A stretch of 64,000 nt of DNA from Comamonas koreensis (GCF_021026195.1 NZ_JAJNCT010000010.1:186001-250000), one strand, 5' to 3'; counted from the first letter of the stretch, positions 20,623-33,856 are shown. Notes: generated from the sequence alone by a model not told the origin. A program made the numbers and translations.

Positions 20623-20666
20623 GCCAACCATCGCATGCAGGTCGGGCCCCACAGGCCCATGCCAAC

Positions 20667-20695
20667 AAAAAGCCACCTTGCAAGGTGGCTTTTTT
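20667..20695. terminator. Bidirectional Rho-independent terminator
   Basis: The stem AGCCACCTTG / CAAGGTGGCT has A residues on its left and six T residues on its right. It can terminate both the cytochrome c gene and the convergent LapA-like gene. Confidence 0.9.
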
Positions 20696-20713
20696 GCGGC
20701 GTGCTGCAGCGGT

Positions 20714-21178
20714 TTAGAAGGTATTGCGCGGCGGTTCGACCTGGCGCATGCGGTCTTCAATCTGGCCCATATAGGCGGCATTGCTGTTGTCCGACTCCTG
20801 GGCGCGGGCGACCAGGTGGGCTTCCAGCTCTGCCAGGCGGGCCAGCAAAGCAGATTGGCCTGCGGCATGCTGGCTCTCCAGCACCTGGCGCAGCTCGGTA
20901 AAGCGCGATGCCTCTGCCTTGTCGGCCAGCTCGCGCTGGGCCGTCATCTCCTTGTTATGGCGCCGTGCCTCCAGCATGACCGAGCCTTGCAAGGAAAGCA
21001 CATAGGCGATAAAGATCACGCAAAGCAAGATGGTGAGCGCCAGCATCAGCACGCCCAGCGGTGCATGTATGGTGGTCAGGCCCAGGTTGACTTCCGACGG
21101 GGTAGACAGCACCTCCCAGTTGAGGGCTGCCAGACCGCCGATGAGCACGGCGATGATGAGAAGAAGAATGCTGCGCAT
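20714..21178 (-). CDS. LapA/DUF1049-like membrane protein
   Basis: The 154-residue protein starting MRSILLLIIAVLIGG has two transmembrane helices (about residues 2-22 and 40-63) followed by a long charged helix predicted to form a coiled coil (about 70-125). This is the layout of LapA-domain proteins, which are linked to lipopolysaccharide assembly in enterobacteria. The in-frame start 19 codons upstream gives a less natural N-terminus. Function here is uncertain. Confidence 0.7.
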   Translation of the reverse strand: MRSILLLIIAVLIGGLAALNWEVLSTPSEVNLGLTTIHAPLGVLMLALTILLCVIFIAYVLSLQGSVMLEARRHNKEMTAQRELADKAEASRFTELRQVLESQHAAGQSALLARLAELEAHLVARAQESDNSNAAYMGQIEDRMRQVEPPRNTF

Positions 21179-21337
21179 AGTGGAATTTGATGGCATGGAT
21201 AGAACGCATAGACCATAGCACGGTCCATGCGCCATGGCTTGTCAGCCAATGCTGGCACTTTCTCACCGGTTTTTCAGCTTTAACAACAACTTGGCGTGCT
21301 GGCATGCGCCAGCGCGCCCTTTGTTGACATTTGCCGA

Positions 21338-23338
<2,001 letters not shown>

Positions 23339-23677
23339 GGGTTGTCTCCTTTGCAAACATTGTAGGTATGAAAATCGCTGCTACTGTGGACCGGCGCACT
23401 TACATGCGTCTGACAGCAGCATCCGCACCTGCCTTCAGTCGGCCACGGATTCATAGCCAAATTCAACCGCCACATCGAGGTGACGAATTTTGGCAATCGC
23501 CATACGCAAGACGCAGGTGGCTGGCTACAATCCGCGTCGCTCTTTTGGCTGCATGTCTGCCATCGGTGAGCCAGCACGCAGGTAGACCGGCTGGTATCCG
23601 CATCACCCATGGGAGATCGAACAACGCATTCCAACGCACCGCAGCCCGGCAGCGTCTTCTCCACTTCCTCCTCCATC

Positions 23678-24280
23678 ATGTCTCTGCCTCAAAATGCTCC
23701 TTTGCGCCCCTTGCCGGCGCTGATTTTTGCCAGCCGCTGGCTGCAACTGCCGCTCTACCTGGGGCTGATCGTTGCCCAGCTGGTGTATGTCTGGCATTTC
23801 CTGGTCGAGCTGCTGCACCTGGTTGAAGCTGCCTTTGGCAGCGACACCGCGCTGCGCATCCTCGTCACCTCGGTGGGCTATTCGCCCGATGTCCAGATCA
23901 CAGCCCTCAACGAGACCATCATCATGCTGGTGGTGCTCGGCCTCATCGATGTGGTGATGATCTCCAACCTGCTGATCATGGTGATCGTCGGCGGCTACGA
24001 GACCTTTGTCAGCCGCATGCACCTCAACCGCCACCCCGACCAGCCCGAATGGCTGGGCCATGTGAATGCCTCGGTGCTTAAGGTCAAGCTGGGCCTGTCC
24101 ATCATCGGCATCAGTTCCATTCACCTGCTCAAAACATTTATCAATGCGCCCAATTACAGCGAGAAGGTGCTGATGTGGCAGACCATCATCCATGTAGTGT
24201 TCCTGCTGTCGGCCCTGGCCATTGCCTGGACCGACCGCATCCTGCACCCCGCAGGCCCTGGCCACAAGGATAGCCATTGA
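23678..24280 (+). CDS. YqhA-like inner-membrane protein (TIGR00645/UPF0114)
   Basis: The protein has four predicted membrane helices and family hallmarks: [14 protein letters not shown] at the start, [22 protein letters not shown] in the middle, and [13 protein letters not shown] before the last helices. From the ATG at 23678 it is 200 residues; an upstream ATG at 23609 would give 223, but homologues begin near the first helix. Neither start has a clear ribosome-binding site. Function unknown. A terminator follows at 24308. Confidence 0.85.
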   Translation: MSLPQNAPLRPLPALIFASRWLQLPLYLGLIVAQLVYVWHFLVELLHLVEAAFGSDTALRILVTSVGYSPDVQITALNETIIMLVVLGLIDVVMISNLLIMVIVGGYETFVSRMHLNRHPDQPEWLGHVNASVLKVKLGLSIIGISSIHLLKTFINAPNYSEKVLMWQTIIHVVFLLSALAIAWTDRILHPAGPGHKDSH

Positions 24281-24307
24281 TCCAGCAGCCGCTGCGCGCA
24301 GCCCTCC

Positions 24308-24331
24308 AGCCCCGCCCCGGTGGGGCTTTTT
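24308..24331 (+). terminator. Rho-independent terminator
   Basis: The stem AGCCCC / GGGGCT with an 8-base loop is followed by TTTT, 27 bases after the YqhA-like gene. Confidence 0.75.
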
Positions 24332-24656
24332 CATGGGCATTGGGGCGATCAGGATTGGCGAAATATTCCTACACAGCAGCCCCATGGCTTCGGATATCGG
24401 TAGCCATTTACCCTTAAAAGACAGCATTCACAGCACAAGCAACGTGATCGGCACGCAATTGCCAGAATCAGGGTCTTTCACAGACAGATCTCGCATAAAA
24501 TTGAAACTAAATGTGTTTTGCATCGTTGAAACCCCAACCGCTTGATCCGACCATATTTGGTTTTTTGTTGCTATTAAAAACGGAGCATCACAGAAATCAG
24601 ATGCTGCAAATAGGCGCTTGGCAAGGCCCAATTCGCCCGGATGAAACCCGCTTTTT
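24332..24656. other. Intergenic stretch without recognisable features
   Basis: This AT-richer segment between the terminator and the proV promoter contains no convincing frame or repeat. It may hold upstream activator sites for proV. Confidence 0.5.
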
Positions 24657-24685
24657 TTGACTTCTATATTTCCAATACGTATACT
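24657..24685 (+). promoter_or_regulatory. Sigma70-type promoter of the proV operon
   Basis: TTGACT at 24657-24662 and TATACT at 24680-24685 are separated by exactly 17 bases, each one mismatch from consensus. Transcription would begin near 24692, leaving a leader of about 435 bases before proV. Confidence 0.7.
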
Positions 24686-24691
24686 TAAGGA

Positions 24692-25126
24692 ATGTTTTAC
24701 AACCTGCAACGCAGGTAATCCGTGCCTTTCTGACAGGTGCGGATCGTCTCCGTCGGGTCTTTGGCGCCACGCCGAAGTCCGTCAACAGGCCGGAATATTC
24801 CCGGCCCTGATGCCCCGGCGTGGTGGCCTTTTTACAGTGTCCGCCGCGCTCGCGTGATTGAAACGATCGGGTTTCAATGCGCACGAGAGACCCTGTACCT
24901 GGCTCGACCCTGGAGCCCGTCGCTCCTGGCATGCATGCCCGGTACAGGCAGAAATTGTTGGTCACATTGTGTGTCCTGCCCACGAGGGCTTGCCATGGCG
25001 GTCGCTTTGACTGCCAGGCGCAGCTATCGGCATCAGGGTTGAGAGATTGACGGTCCCGTGCTGGACGACGCCCCTTTGTGGGCGTTTTCAGCGTTGTAGC
25101 CACTACAACTTAGGGAGGAGCCACGC
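24692..25126 (+). promoter_or_regulatory. Structured 5' leader of proV, candidate riboswitch/attenuator
   Basis: The predicted untranslated leader holds several perfect inverted repeats. CCACGCCG/CGGCGTGG (24767-24774, 24816-24823) encloses an inner GGCCGG...CCGGCC hairpin, and TTTTT follows at 24829. CCTGTACC/GGTACAGG lies near 24890-24960. A terminator hairpin sits at 25068-25088. GTTGTAG/CTACAAC lies at 25093-25109, immediately before the AGGGAGG ribosome-binding site. It contains no convincing ORF. I could not match it to a known riboswitch class. Confidence 0.55.
25068..25088 (+). terminator. Leader terminator 38 bases upstream of proV
   Basis: ACGCCC / GGGCGT with loop CTTTGT followed by TTTT forms a short intrinsic-terminator hairpin inside the proV leader, so it probably acts as an attenuator rather than an end-of-operon terminator. 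Confidence 0.6.
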
Positions 25127-26431
25127 ATGGCCAAACAAATCCGTATCGAGAACGTCTTCAAGGTGTTCGGAGATTCCCCCAAAGCCGCACTGGAACTGGT
25201 GCGCAAAGGCGCCACCAAGCAAGAAGTGATGGAGAAGACCGGCAACTCCATCGGCGTGTTTGACGCCAACTTCACCATTGAAGCCGGTGAAATCTTTGTC
25301 GTCATGGGCCTATCGGGCTCGGGCAAATCCACCCTGGTGCGCATGCTCAATCGCCTGATCGAGCCCACCAGCGGCGCCATCGTCGTCGATGGCCAGGACA
25401 TCAACCAGCTGTCGGACAGCAAGCTGCGCGCGCTGCGCCGCAAGGACATCTCGATGGTGTTCCAGTCCTTTGCGCTGATGCCCCACCTCACTGTGGTCGA
25501 GAACACCGCCTTTGGCCTGGATCTGGCCGGCGTCAAGCGTGAAGAACGCCTGGCTGCGGCTGAGCAGGCGCTGGAGCAGGTGGGCCTGGCCGGCTGGGGC
25601 GCGAGCTACCCCGATGAGCTGTCCGGCGGTATGCAGCAGCGTGTGGGCCTGGCCCGCGCGCTGGCATCCGATCCTTCGATCCTGCTGATGGACGAGGCCT
25701 TCTCGGCGCTCGATCCCATCATCCGTACCGAAATGCAGTCCGAGCTGATGCGCCTGCAAGAGATCAAGCGCCGCACCATTGTCTTCATCTCGCACGATCT
25801 GGACGAGGCCATGCGCATTGGCGACCGCATCGCCATCATGAAGGACGGCATGGTCCAGCAGGTCGGCACGCCCGATGACATTCTGCGCAACCCCGCCAAC
25901 GAGTATGTGCGCGCCTTTATCCAGGGCGTGGATGCGGCAGCAGTGTTCAAAGCTGCCGATATCGCCCGCCGTGGCATCACCATCGTCAAGGAAAGCGACC
26001 AGCGCGGCGCCCGCGCCGCAATGCAACTGCTGCAGGACGAGGACCGGGATTTTGCCTATGTGGTCTCGCCCCGCAAGCAGTACCTGGGCACGGTCTCGAC
26101 CGAATCCTTGCGCAATGCGCTGAAGGGCCATGTCGGCCCGCTGGGTCTGCAGCATGCCTACCTGGACAAGGTCGAACCCATTGCCGAAGACGCGCTGGTG
26201 GCTGATCTGTTTGGCCAGGTTGCGCAGGCCCCCTGCCCGCTGCCGGTGCTGCGTGCCGATGGCCGCTTCGTCGGCGCGATCAGCAAGAACACCCTGCTGC
26301 GCTTCCTGGACCGCGACACGCCCCCTGTGCCGCCCACCGACCCCGCCGTGATCGCCATGCAGGCGGCCACCGAGGCCGCTGCCGCTGAAGCCGCCAATAC
26401 CGACAACAACGACAACAGGAGTGCCGCATGA
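25127..26431 (+). CDS. proV: Glycine betaine/proline ABC transporter ATPase
   Basis: This 434-residue ATPase powers ProU-type osmoprotectant import. Walker A is GLSGSGKST, the signature is [15 protein letters not shown], and Walker B is [13 protein letters not shown]. Two C-terminal CBS segments (about residues 285-400) are typical of ProV/OpuAA, where they sense ionic strength. The extended N-terminus ([19 protein letters not shown]) is also ProV-like. AGGGAGG precedes the ATG. Its stop overlaps the proW start by four bases. Confidence 0.94.
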   Translation: MAKQIRIENVFKVFGDSPKAALELVRKGATKQEVMEKTGNSIGVFDANFTIEAGEIFVVMGLSGSGKSTLVRMLNRLIEPTSGAIVVDGQDINQLSDSKLRALRRKDISMVFQSFALMPHLTVVENTAFGLDLAGVKREERLAAAEQALEQVGLAGWGASYPDELSGGMQQRVGLARALASDPSILLMDEAFSALDPIIRTEMQSELMRLQEIKRRTIVFISHDLDEAMRIGDRIAIMKDGMVQQVGTPDDILRNPANEYVRAFIQGVDAAAVFKAADIARRGITIVKESDQRGARAAMQLLQDEDRDFAYVVSPRKQYLGTVSTESLRNALKGHVGPLGLQHAYLDKVEPIAEDALVADLFGQVAQAPCPLPVLRADGRFVGAISKNTLLRFLDRDTPPVPPTDPAVIAMQAATEAAAAEAANTDNNDNRSAA

Positions 26432-27702
26432 GTACCGACAACACGATGACCATCGCCCAGAACACTGCCGCTGCCGACCCTTGGGCCGATACCGCATCGA
26501 CCAGTTCGAGCGCGGCCACCGCCTGGACCGGCACAGAGGCCACCAGCGCGCCGGCACCCGCAGCCGTCAGCGATGACCCCTGGCAGGCCGTTGGCAATGT
26601 CTCCGGCAACACTGACTGGCTCGGCGGCCCCGACGCCGTAGGCCAGACTGCCGATGCCGCCCAGGCTGCAGCGCAGCATGCGCAAGCCGCCCACGACAGC
26701 GGTTTCCACCTGAGCCAGCTCTGGGACGGCAGCCTGCCGGTGCAGGACTGGATCAACAGCGGCCTGACCTGGGTCGTCGCCAATTTCCGCCCCTTCTTCC
26801 AGACCGTGCGCGCGCCGATTGACGGCACGCTCACGGGTGTGGAGCATTTCCTGACCGCCATCCCCATGCTCGCGATGGTGGCCATTCTGGCGCTGATCGC
26901 CTGGCAATTCGCCGGCGGTGCCCTGGCCATTGGGGCCGTGGTGTCGCTGCTGATCATCGGCATGCTGGGTATCTGGCATGAGGCCATGGTCACCCTGTCG
27001 CTGGTGCTGACCTCGCTGGCCTTCTGCATCATCATCGGCCTGCCGCTGGGCATTTTTCTGGCCAGCAGTGACCGTGCGCAGAAGTTCTTCCGCCCGGTGC
27101 TCGATGCCATGCAGACCACCCCGGCCTTCGTCTACTTGGTGCCGGTGGTGATGCTGTTCGGTATTGGCAATGTGCCTGGCGTGGTCGTGACCATTGTGTT
27201 TGCGCTGCCACCGCTGGTGCGCCTGACCAACCTGGGTATCCGCCAGGTACGCCCTGACCTGATCGAAGCCAGCCGCGCCTATGGCGCCTCGCCGCTGCAA
27301 TTGCTGTGGAAGGTGCAGCTGCCGCTGTCCATGCCCTCGATCATGGCCGGTATCAACCAGTCTCTGATGCTGTCGCTGTCGATGGTGGTGATCGCCTCGA
27401 TGATCGCTGTGGGCGGCCTGGGCCAGATGGTGCTGCGCGGTATCGGCCGCCTGGACATGGGCCTGGCCACCGTCGGCGGCCTGGGCATTGTGCTGCTGGC
27501 CATTCTGCTGGACCGCATCACCCAGGCGATGGGCCAACCCCGCCGTGGCGTGCGCCACTGGTGGCAAACCGGCCCTGCCGGCATCATCGCCCGCGCCCTG
27601 CACAAGCCAGAAGCCAGCCCTGCACCCAAGCCCCTGCCTCAGCCAGCGGCCCAAAAGCAGTCGCAGACGCAGCCCGGCCAGGACGCCGTGCCTGCCGCCT
27701 AG
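26428..27702 (+). CDS. proW: Glycine betaine/proline ABC transporter permease
   Basis: The 424-residue permease has a long hydrophilic, Ala/Thr-rich N-terminal segment of about 95 residues containing two DPW motifs, as E. coli ProW also has an extended N-terminus. A binding-protein-dependent permease domain with about seven helices follows, including the coupling-helix region [20 protein letters not shown]. Its start overlaps proV by ATGA. A Pro/Gln-rich tail ends the protein. Confidence 0.93.
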   Translation: MSTDNTMTIAQNTAAADPWADTASTSSSAATAWTGTEATSAPAPAAVSDDPWQAVGNVSGNTDWLGGPDAVGQTADAAQAAAQHAQAAHDSGFHLSQLWDGSLPVQDWINSGLTWVVANFRPFFQTVRAPIDGTLTGVEHFLTAIPMLAMVAILALIAWQFAGGALAIGAVVSLLIIGMLGIWHEAMVTLSLVLTSLAFCIIIGLPLGIFLASSDRAQKFFRPVLDAMQTTPAFVYLVPVVMLFGIGNVPGVVVTIVFALPPLVRLTNLGIRQVRPDLIEASRAYGASPLQLLWKVQLPLSMPSIMAGINQSLMLSLSMVVIASMIAVGGLGQMVLRGIGRLDMGLATVGGLGIVLLAILLDRITQAMGQPRRGVRHWWQTGPAGIIARALHKPEASPAPKPLPQPAAQKQSQTQPGQDAVPAA

Positions 27703-27816
27703 GCCCAGCCAGGGCAGCTGCCACCGCCGGCTGCGCTGCCCGCCCGCTTGGCCCCATTTGCACATTGATCGGCGGCGCGCACTGCGCCAGCGCCGAACCC
27801 ATAACAAGGAGCATCC

Positions 27817-28872
27817 ATGACATTCACCCCCCATTCCTGGCAGGCCTTCGCAGCCCCGACCCGCATGGTCAAAAGCCTGCTGGCCACCAGCCTGCTGGCC
27901 GCTGGCCTCGCTGCCGCCGGCCATGCGATGGCCCAGGATCTGCCCGGCAAGGGCATCAAGGTCCAGCCACTGCAAAGCTCGATCGCCGAAGAAACCTTCC
28001 AGACGCTGCTGGTCAACAAGGCCATGGAAAAGCTGGGCTATGAGGTGCTGCCCATCCGCGAGGTGGAATACGCCACCGCCCACGTGGCCATCGGCAACGG
28101 CGACGCCACCTACATGGCCGACCACTGGGATCCGCTGCAGGCCGACTTCTACAAGAACGCCGGCGGCGCCGACAAGCTCTACCGCGAAGGCGAGTATTCG
28201 ACCAGTGCCGTGCAAGGCTATCTGATCGACAAGAAGACGGCTGACGAGCACAAGATCACCAATATCGAGCAGCTCAAGGACCCGAAGATTGCCAAGCTGT
28301 TTGACACCGACGGCGACGGCAAGGCCGATCTGACCGGCTGCACCCCCGGCTGGGGCTGTGAAGGCGCGATCGAGCACCAGCTGACCGCCTACCAGCTGCG
28401 CGATACCGTCACCCATGTGCAAGGCACCTATGCCGCGCTGATGGCCGACACCATCGCCCGCTACAAGTCCGGCAAGCCCATCCTGTACTACACCTGGACG
28501 CCCTACTGGGTCAGCGCCGAGCTGCGCCCCGGCCGCGATGTCGTCTGGCTGCAAGTGCCGTTTACCGCACTGCCCGGCAACCAGGCTGATCTGAAGACCG
28601 CGCTGCCCAACGGCAAGAACTACGGCTTCCCGCTCAACACCCAGAAGATCGTTGCCAACAAGCAATTTGCCGAAGCCAATCCTGCGGCCGCCAAGCTGTT
28701 TGCGATCATGAAGCTGCCGGTCTCCGACATCAACGCCCAGAACCTGGCGATGAAGGAAGGCCAGAACAAGCCTGCCGATATCGAGCGCCATGCCGACGGC
28801 TGGATCAAGGCCCACCAGGCCGAGTTTGACGGCTGGGTCAAGACGGCGCTGGACGCCGCCAAGACCCAGTAA
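27817..28872 (+). CDS. proX: Glycine betaine-binding periplasmic protein, first copy
   Basis: This 351-residue binding protein has a signal peptide cleaved near AGHAMAQD. It closely follows E. coli ProX: ADHWDPL, the loop [16 protein letters not shown] with [17 protein letters not shown], and the C-terminal [14 protein letters not shown] helix. The Trp residues of these motifs build the betaine-binding aromatic cage. An AAGGAG site precedes the ATG. It lies 114 bases after proW. Confidence 0.93.
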   Translation: MTFTPHSWQAFAAPTRMVKSLLATSLLAAGLAAAGHAMAQDLPGKGIKVQPLQSSIAEETFQTLLVNKAMEKLGYEVLPIREVEYATAHVAIGNGDATYMADHWDPLQADFYKNAGGADKLYREGEYSTSAVQGYLIDKKTADEHKITNIEQLKDPKIAKLFDTDGDGKADLTGCTPGWGCEGAIEHQLTAYQLRDTVTHVQGTYAALMADTIARYKSGKPILYYTWTPYWVSAELRPGRDVVWLQVPFTALPGNQADLKTALPNGKNYGFPLNTQKIVANKQFAEANPAAAKLFAIMKLPVSDINAQNLAMKEGQNKPADIERHADGWIKAHQAEFDGWVKTALDAAKTQ

Positions 28873-29105
28873 GTCTGCAGCACCGAACGCCCGGCAGCTT
28901 CTGGCCGGGCAGGTGCCTCCCCTCGGGGCATGTCGCCATGTCCACCGGTGCAGCGCCAGCGCTGCCCGCCACCCAGCCCTCCGCAAGCTGCACACCCACC
29001 ACCCGGCACCGCCGGCCGGGCCTGGCGCCGTCTTGCCCCCAGGGCTGCCCATGTTCCCTCTCGGTGCGCGCCTTGCGCATCGCGTTTCAATCCAAGGAGA
29101 AGACC

Positions 29106-30119
29106 ATGACCTATAAAAACCGCCTCAATCGCCCCATCCACCTGGCCTGCGCCGCCGCCATCTCGCTGATGGCCTGGGGACCCGTCGCCCAGGCGCAAGA
29201 CCTGCCCGGCAAGGGCAAGGATGTGCTGCCCCTGCTGGGCACCGTCGATGAAGAGCTGTTCCAGACCCTGATCGTGTCGCGTGCGCTGGAAAAGCTCGGC
29301 TACACCGTCAAGGACCCCAAGGGCCTGGAGAACGGCACCGAGCACGTTGTCGTCGGCCAGGGCGATGCCACCTTCATGGCCAACCACTGGATTCCGCTGC
29401 ACCAGGAGTTTTATGAGCGCAATGGCGGCGCCAAGGTCTTCTACCGCGAAGGCATGTTCTCGACCAATGCCGCCCAGGGCTACCTGATCGACAAGAAAAC
29501 GGCCGAGAAGTACAAGATCACCGACATCATGCAGCTCAAGGATCCCAAGATCGCCAAGCTGTTTGACACCGATGGCGACGGCAAGGCCGATCTGACCGGT
29601 TGCAACCCCGGCTGGGGCTGCGAGCTGGCGATCAACAAGCACCTCAAGGGCCTGGGCCTGGAAGGCACGGTGACCCACCGCCAGGGCAACTATGCCGCGC
29701 TGATTGCAGACACCATCGCGCGCTACCAATCCGGCAAGCCGGTGCTCTACTATGTCTGGACCCCCTACTGGGTCAACGGCGTGCTCAAGCCCGGCCAGGA
29801 TGTCGTCTGGCTGCAGGTGCCCAATGTTCCCAATGCCAAGGGCGATGAAGACACCCGCCTGCCCAATGGCAAGAACTATGGCTTCAAGGTGAACAACCAG
29901 TACATCCTCGCAAACAAGAAATGGACGGACGCCAACCCGGCCGCCGCCAAGCTGTTTGCGCTGATGCAGGTGCCCATCGAGGACATCACCGCGCAGAACC
30001 TGCTGATGCGCAATGGCGAAAACAAGACCGCCGACATCCAACGCCATGCCGACGCCTGGATCAAGAACCACCAGGCCAAGTTTGACGGCTGGATCAAGCA
30101 AGCGCTGGCTGCCAAGTAA
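29106..30119 (+). CDS. Glycine betaine-binding periplasmic protein, second copy
   Basis: A second ProX-like protein of 337 residues starts at the ATG after AAGGAGAAG. The signal peptide ends near APVAQAQD. It shares with the first copy [34 protein letters not shown] and the C-terminal [10 protein letters not shown]. The ligand region differs: [11 protein letters not shown] replaces [11 protein letters not shown]. It is probably a tandem duplication with altered ligand preference. A 233-base gap with GC-rich hairpins but no T run separates the copies. Confidence 0.9.
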   Translation: MTYKNRLNRPIHLACAAAISLMAWGPVAQAQDLPGKGKDVLPLLGTVDEELFQTLIVSRALEKLGYTVKDPKGLENGTEHVVVGQGDATFMANHWIPLHQEFYERNGGAKVFYREGMFSTNAAQGYLIDKKTAEKYKITDIMQLKDPKIAKLFDTDGDGKADLTGCNPGWGCELAINKHLKGLGLEGTVTHRQGNYAALIADTIARYQSGKPVLYYVWTPYWVNGVLKPGQDVVWLQVPNVPNAKGDEDTRLPNGKNYGFKVNNQYILANKKWTDANPAAAKLFALMQVPIEDITAQNLLMRNGENKTADIQRHADAWIKNHQAKFDGWIKQALAAK

Positions 30120-30151
30120 GCCTGGCACCTGCTGCACCGCAACCACCCCGA

Positions 30152-30176
30152 GCCCGCCGACCCAGCGGGCTTTTTT
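30152..30176 (+). terminator. Rho-independent terminator of the proVWXX operon
   Basis: GCCCGC / GCGGGC with a 7-base loop followed by TTTTTT, 32 bases after the last stop codon. Confidence 0.88.
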
Positions 30177-30236
30177 GTGGCTTTCTGCGGCGCAAAACTA
30201 CAATACCGGCCAAACAACGCCCAGCCCCCACGTCCG

Positions 30237-30557
30237 ATGACCCACCCCTGCCTCAGTTGCGGCGCCTGCTGCGCCAGCTTTCGCGTTGATTTTTCAGTCC
30301 ATGAATGCGACAGCAACGGCGGCCGCGTGCCCTCGGGCCTGGCCGAAGAGGTCAATGACTCCACCTGCCGCATGCGCGGCACCGACTATGCCCGCCCGCG
30401 CTGCGCGGCCTTGACCGGCAGCATTGGCCAACAAGCCGCCTGCGGCATTTATGAATGGCGCCCCTCCCCCTGCCGGGAGTTTGCAGCAGGCAGCGAGGCC
30501 TGCAACAAGGCGCGCGTACGCCATGGCATGCAGGCGCTGGAGGGCGGGCTGTACTAG
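30237..30557 (+). CDS. YkgJ-family cysteine-cluster protein
   Basis: The 106-residue protein carries the zinc- or iron-binding cysteine cluster of the YkgJ/Fe-S oxidoreductase-like family: CLSCGACCASFRVDF at the N-terminus, then RCAAL, ACGIYEWRPSPCREF and a final cysteine in SEACNKAR. The start MTHPCLS fits homologues better than an ATG 20 codons earlier. No partner is evident; it lies between the pro operon and rtcA. Confidence 0.85.
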   Translation: MTHPCLSCGACCASFRVDFSVHECDSNGGRVPSGLAEEVNDSTCRMRGTDYARPRCAALTGSIGQQAACGIYEWRPSPCREFAAGSEACNKARVRHGMQALEGGLY

Positions 30558-30586
30558 CCCGCCCTCCAACGCCCCCATGCACGGCG

Positions 30587-31663
30587 CTACAGCGGCGCGA
30601 TGCGCACCACCGGCGCACTGGCCGTTTCGATCGACATGCGCAGCGGCAAGAACTGCGCAATCACCGCCATATTGCTGCGCAGGTGTTCGGTCGCCTCGCT
30701 GCAGCTGAAGGCTGCGGGCTGGCCGCTTTGCCACACTGCCAGCGCCTGCAGCAGCAACAGCTGGTCGGCCAGGTAAGCGCAGACAGCGGCATCGGGCTTC
30801 TTCTGGTAATCGCGCAGGTCCTGGCAGAGCTTACGCGCCACCGCTTCGGACGACACCCCATGCGCGCCCAGGCCCCAGAACAGCTCGGTGACATGGTCAT
30901 AGCGCAAGGTGGCCTGCAGCAGGTTGCCCGGGCCTTCCTCCTGGCTCACTGGCAGCAGCGCCATCGCGCGCCGGTCCCAGCCGGTCAGCCGCGCCAGCTC
31001 GTCAAATTCGCGCATAGCCACGCCACGCGGCACGGCCGCGCAAACCGCTTCTACCGACACATCCTGCAGCATGCCGCGCGCCAGCAGGTCAAAAGGCTGC
31101 AGCCCTTGCGCTGCCGGGCTGATGCAGGCCAGCGCCTCGCCACCGCCCGCCGGATAAAAGCCATAGCGGCGCAGCCGCATATCCAGCCCCGCCCCCATGC
31201 GTGCCACCAAGGGCGCATAGGCGCGATCGATGAAGTGGAAGTTGGGCGCCAGCGGGTTGTGCGTGCCGCCCGACAGTTGCACCGTGCTGGCGGCATCGGC
31301 CATCAGCAGCGCCGGCAGCACCGTCTGCAGCACCAGCATCGCGCTGCCCGCGCCCGAGATCGGGAAGCGGTAGTCCCCGGACTTGAGCGCCACAGGCGCA
31401 AACTGCAGCTCCGTCACACCCGCGCCGATGGGCGACAGCTGTGCATCACTGATGGTCTGAGCTGCCTGCACACAGGCCAGGTGCTGGCGCATCAGACCGG
31501 GCTTCTTCCGCTTGGCCCGGATGCTGTGCATCGCCAGTGGCCTTTGCGTGATGACCGACAGCGCCAGCGCCGTGCGCAGAATCTGGCCACCGCCCTCGCC
31601 TTGCGAGCCGTCGATCTCGACGGCCGCAGAGTTCGTGCAGTCCCTCATTTTTTGTACTGTCAT
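30587..31663 (-). CDS. rtcA: RNA 3'-terminal phosphate cyclase
   Basis: RtcA converts RNA 3'-phosphate ends to 2',3'-cyclic phosphates via an enzyme-AMP intermediate. The 358-residue protein has the diagnostic IDGSQGEGGGQILRTALALS-type motif near residue 18 and HLxxxxxxG-like repeats. The C-terminal adenylated-histidine region (TEHLRSNMAVI) matches the family. The start follows AGAAGAGAAAG. It is the last gene of an rtcB - unknown - rtcA operon. Confidence 0.95.
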   Translation of the reverse strand: MTVQKMRDCTNSAAVEIDGSQGEGGGQILRTALALSVITQRPLAMHSIRAKRKKPGLMRQHLACVQAAQTISDAQLSPIGAGVTELQFAPVALKSGDYRFPISGAGSAMLVLQTVLPALLMADAASTVQLSGGTHNPLAPNFHFIDRAYAPLVARMGAGLDMRLRRYGFYPAGGGEALACISPAAQGLQPFDLLARGMLQDVSVEAVCAAVPRGVAMREFDELARLTGWDRRAMALLPVSQEEGPGNLLQATLRYDHVTELFWGLGAHGVSSEAVARKLCQDLRDYQKKPDAAVCAYLADQLLLLQALAVWQSGQPAAFSCSEATEHLRSNMAVIAQFLPLRMSIETASAPVVRIAPL

Positions 31664-31701
31664 ATTCAACTTTCTCTTCTTATTCTGCTCACCCCCAGCA
31701 G

Positions 31702-32520
31702 CTACTGCCGAGCCCTTTGCCCCAACGCCTCCACCACCGAAGCTTGCATGTAAGGACTATCGCCAAGCGCCTTCATCACTTCTCTATCGCTCATCTGCTC
31801 CCAGATCGAAGCAAAGTGCAAATAGATATCAGATTGATGCACCCATGCACGGATGGTCACCTCTAACACGGGCTTATCATCAGCAAAGGCGTTCAGCGCT
31901 TTACCTAAGCGATTCAACTCAGCGTATAGAACACCAAACTGTGCTGCGGCCCAAGGCGTAGAAGAGACTTCCCAGGCTCTGAGATAAGGCTCCAGTTCCA
32001 AGCCTGCCAAGCCAAACATCACCAGTAAAGCATCAGCACTTTCATTCAATATCGGAAGACGCTCTCGCTCATCTCCGGCATCCAGCCACCAACGCCACAG
32101 TGACAGGGACCAACGCGCAATAGCTGCTCGCTCATCAGCAGTGAGCAGCGCATGGTCAAACCCACCCAGACGATCCAGCGCGATCTCGGTTGAATGGCGG
32201 ACCAACTCTGCATCACCATGCGAGATAAGTTCTGCCACGCGAGGCAAAAAATGCAGATACTCATCGGCATCTTGCTGGGCCTCATGGGCTGCATCCTGGT
32301 ATTCATAAATATGTGTCTGAGTAAGCAGACGCAAACTCCAGTCGCACATTTCGCGTGCCAGATGCTCATCCATGCAGCAGCTCATGCAGGCATTTAAGGG
32401 CCAGACCACACGACGCGTAGCGCAGGCCTCATACAAATCCCGCACTGCCTCCATCACCGATAACGGCGCTCCGGCGGGAAAGTCGCTGGCCGTCGGCAAA
32501 TAGTTCTCTCTTTTTGCCAT
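31702..32520 (-). CDS. Unknown protein inside the rtc RNA-repair operon
   Basis: This 272-residue protein lies between rtcB (118 bases upstream) and rtcA (38 bases downstream), all on the minus strand. An AGAGAGAAG site precedes MAKRENY, which I prefer to an ATG seven codons earlier. It is predicted largely alpha-helical, Trp- and Asp/Glu-rich, with no signal peptide or membrane segment. A cysteine group (CMSCCMDEH, about residues 43-51) stands out. I recognise no domain. Its DNA is visibly poorer in GC than its neighbours, suggesting later acquisition. Location suggests a role in RNA repair, but this is inference. Confidence 0.75.
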   Translation of the reverse strand: MAKRENYLPTASDFPAGAPLSVMEAVRDLYEACATRRVVWPLNACMSCCMDEHLAREMCDWSLRLLTQTHIYEYQDAAHEAQQDADEYLHFLPRVAELISHGDAELVRHSTEIALDRLGGFDHALLTADERAAIARWSLSLWRWWLDAGDERERLPILNESADALLVMFGLAGLELEPYLRAWEVSSTPWAAAQFGVLYAELNRLGKALNAFADDKPVLEVTIRAWVHQSDIYLHFASIWEQMSDREVMKALGDSPYMQASVVEALGQRARQ

Positions 32521-32638
32521 TTTCTTCTCTCTCTTGATCATATGGACCCAGTTGGCATTGCCTCATGGGCCATCGAACGGCGTACGCTTCACCTGCTTAT
32601 TCATGCAGTCTGCGTAGAAGGAAAAGGCGCAAGGCCCT

Positions 32639-33856
<1,218 letters not shown>

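Noticed and set aside
25055..25090. Guanidine-II (mini-ykkC) riboswitch suggested by GGACGACGCCCC
   Set aside because: Only one hairpin is present and the ACGR sequence is not in its loop; the class needs two such hairpins.
24281..25126. tRNA or known small RNA gene in the long gap
   Set aside because: No T-arm consensus or cloverleaf could be drawn; the structure fits a leader better.
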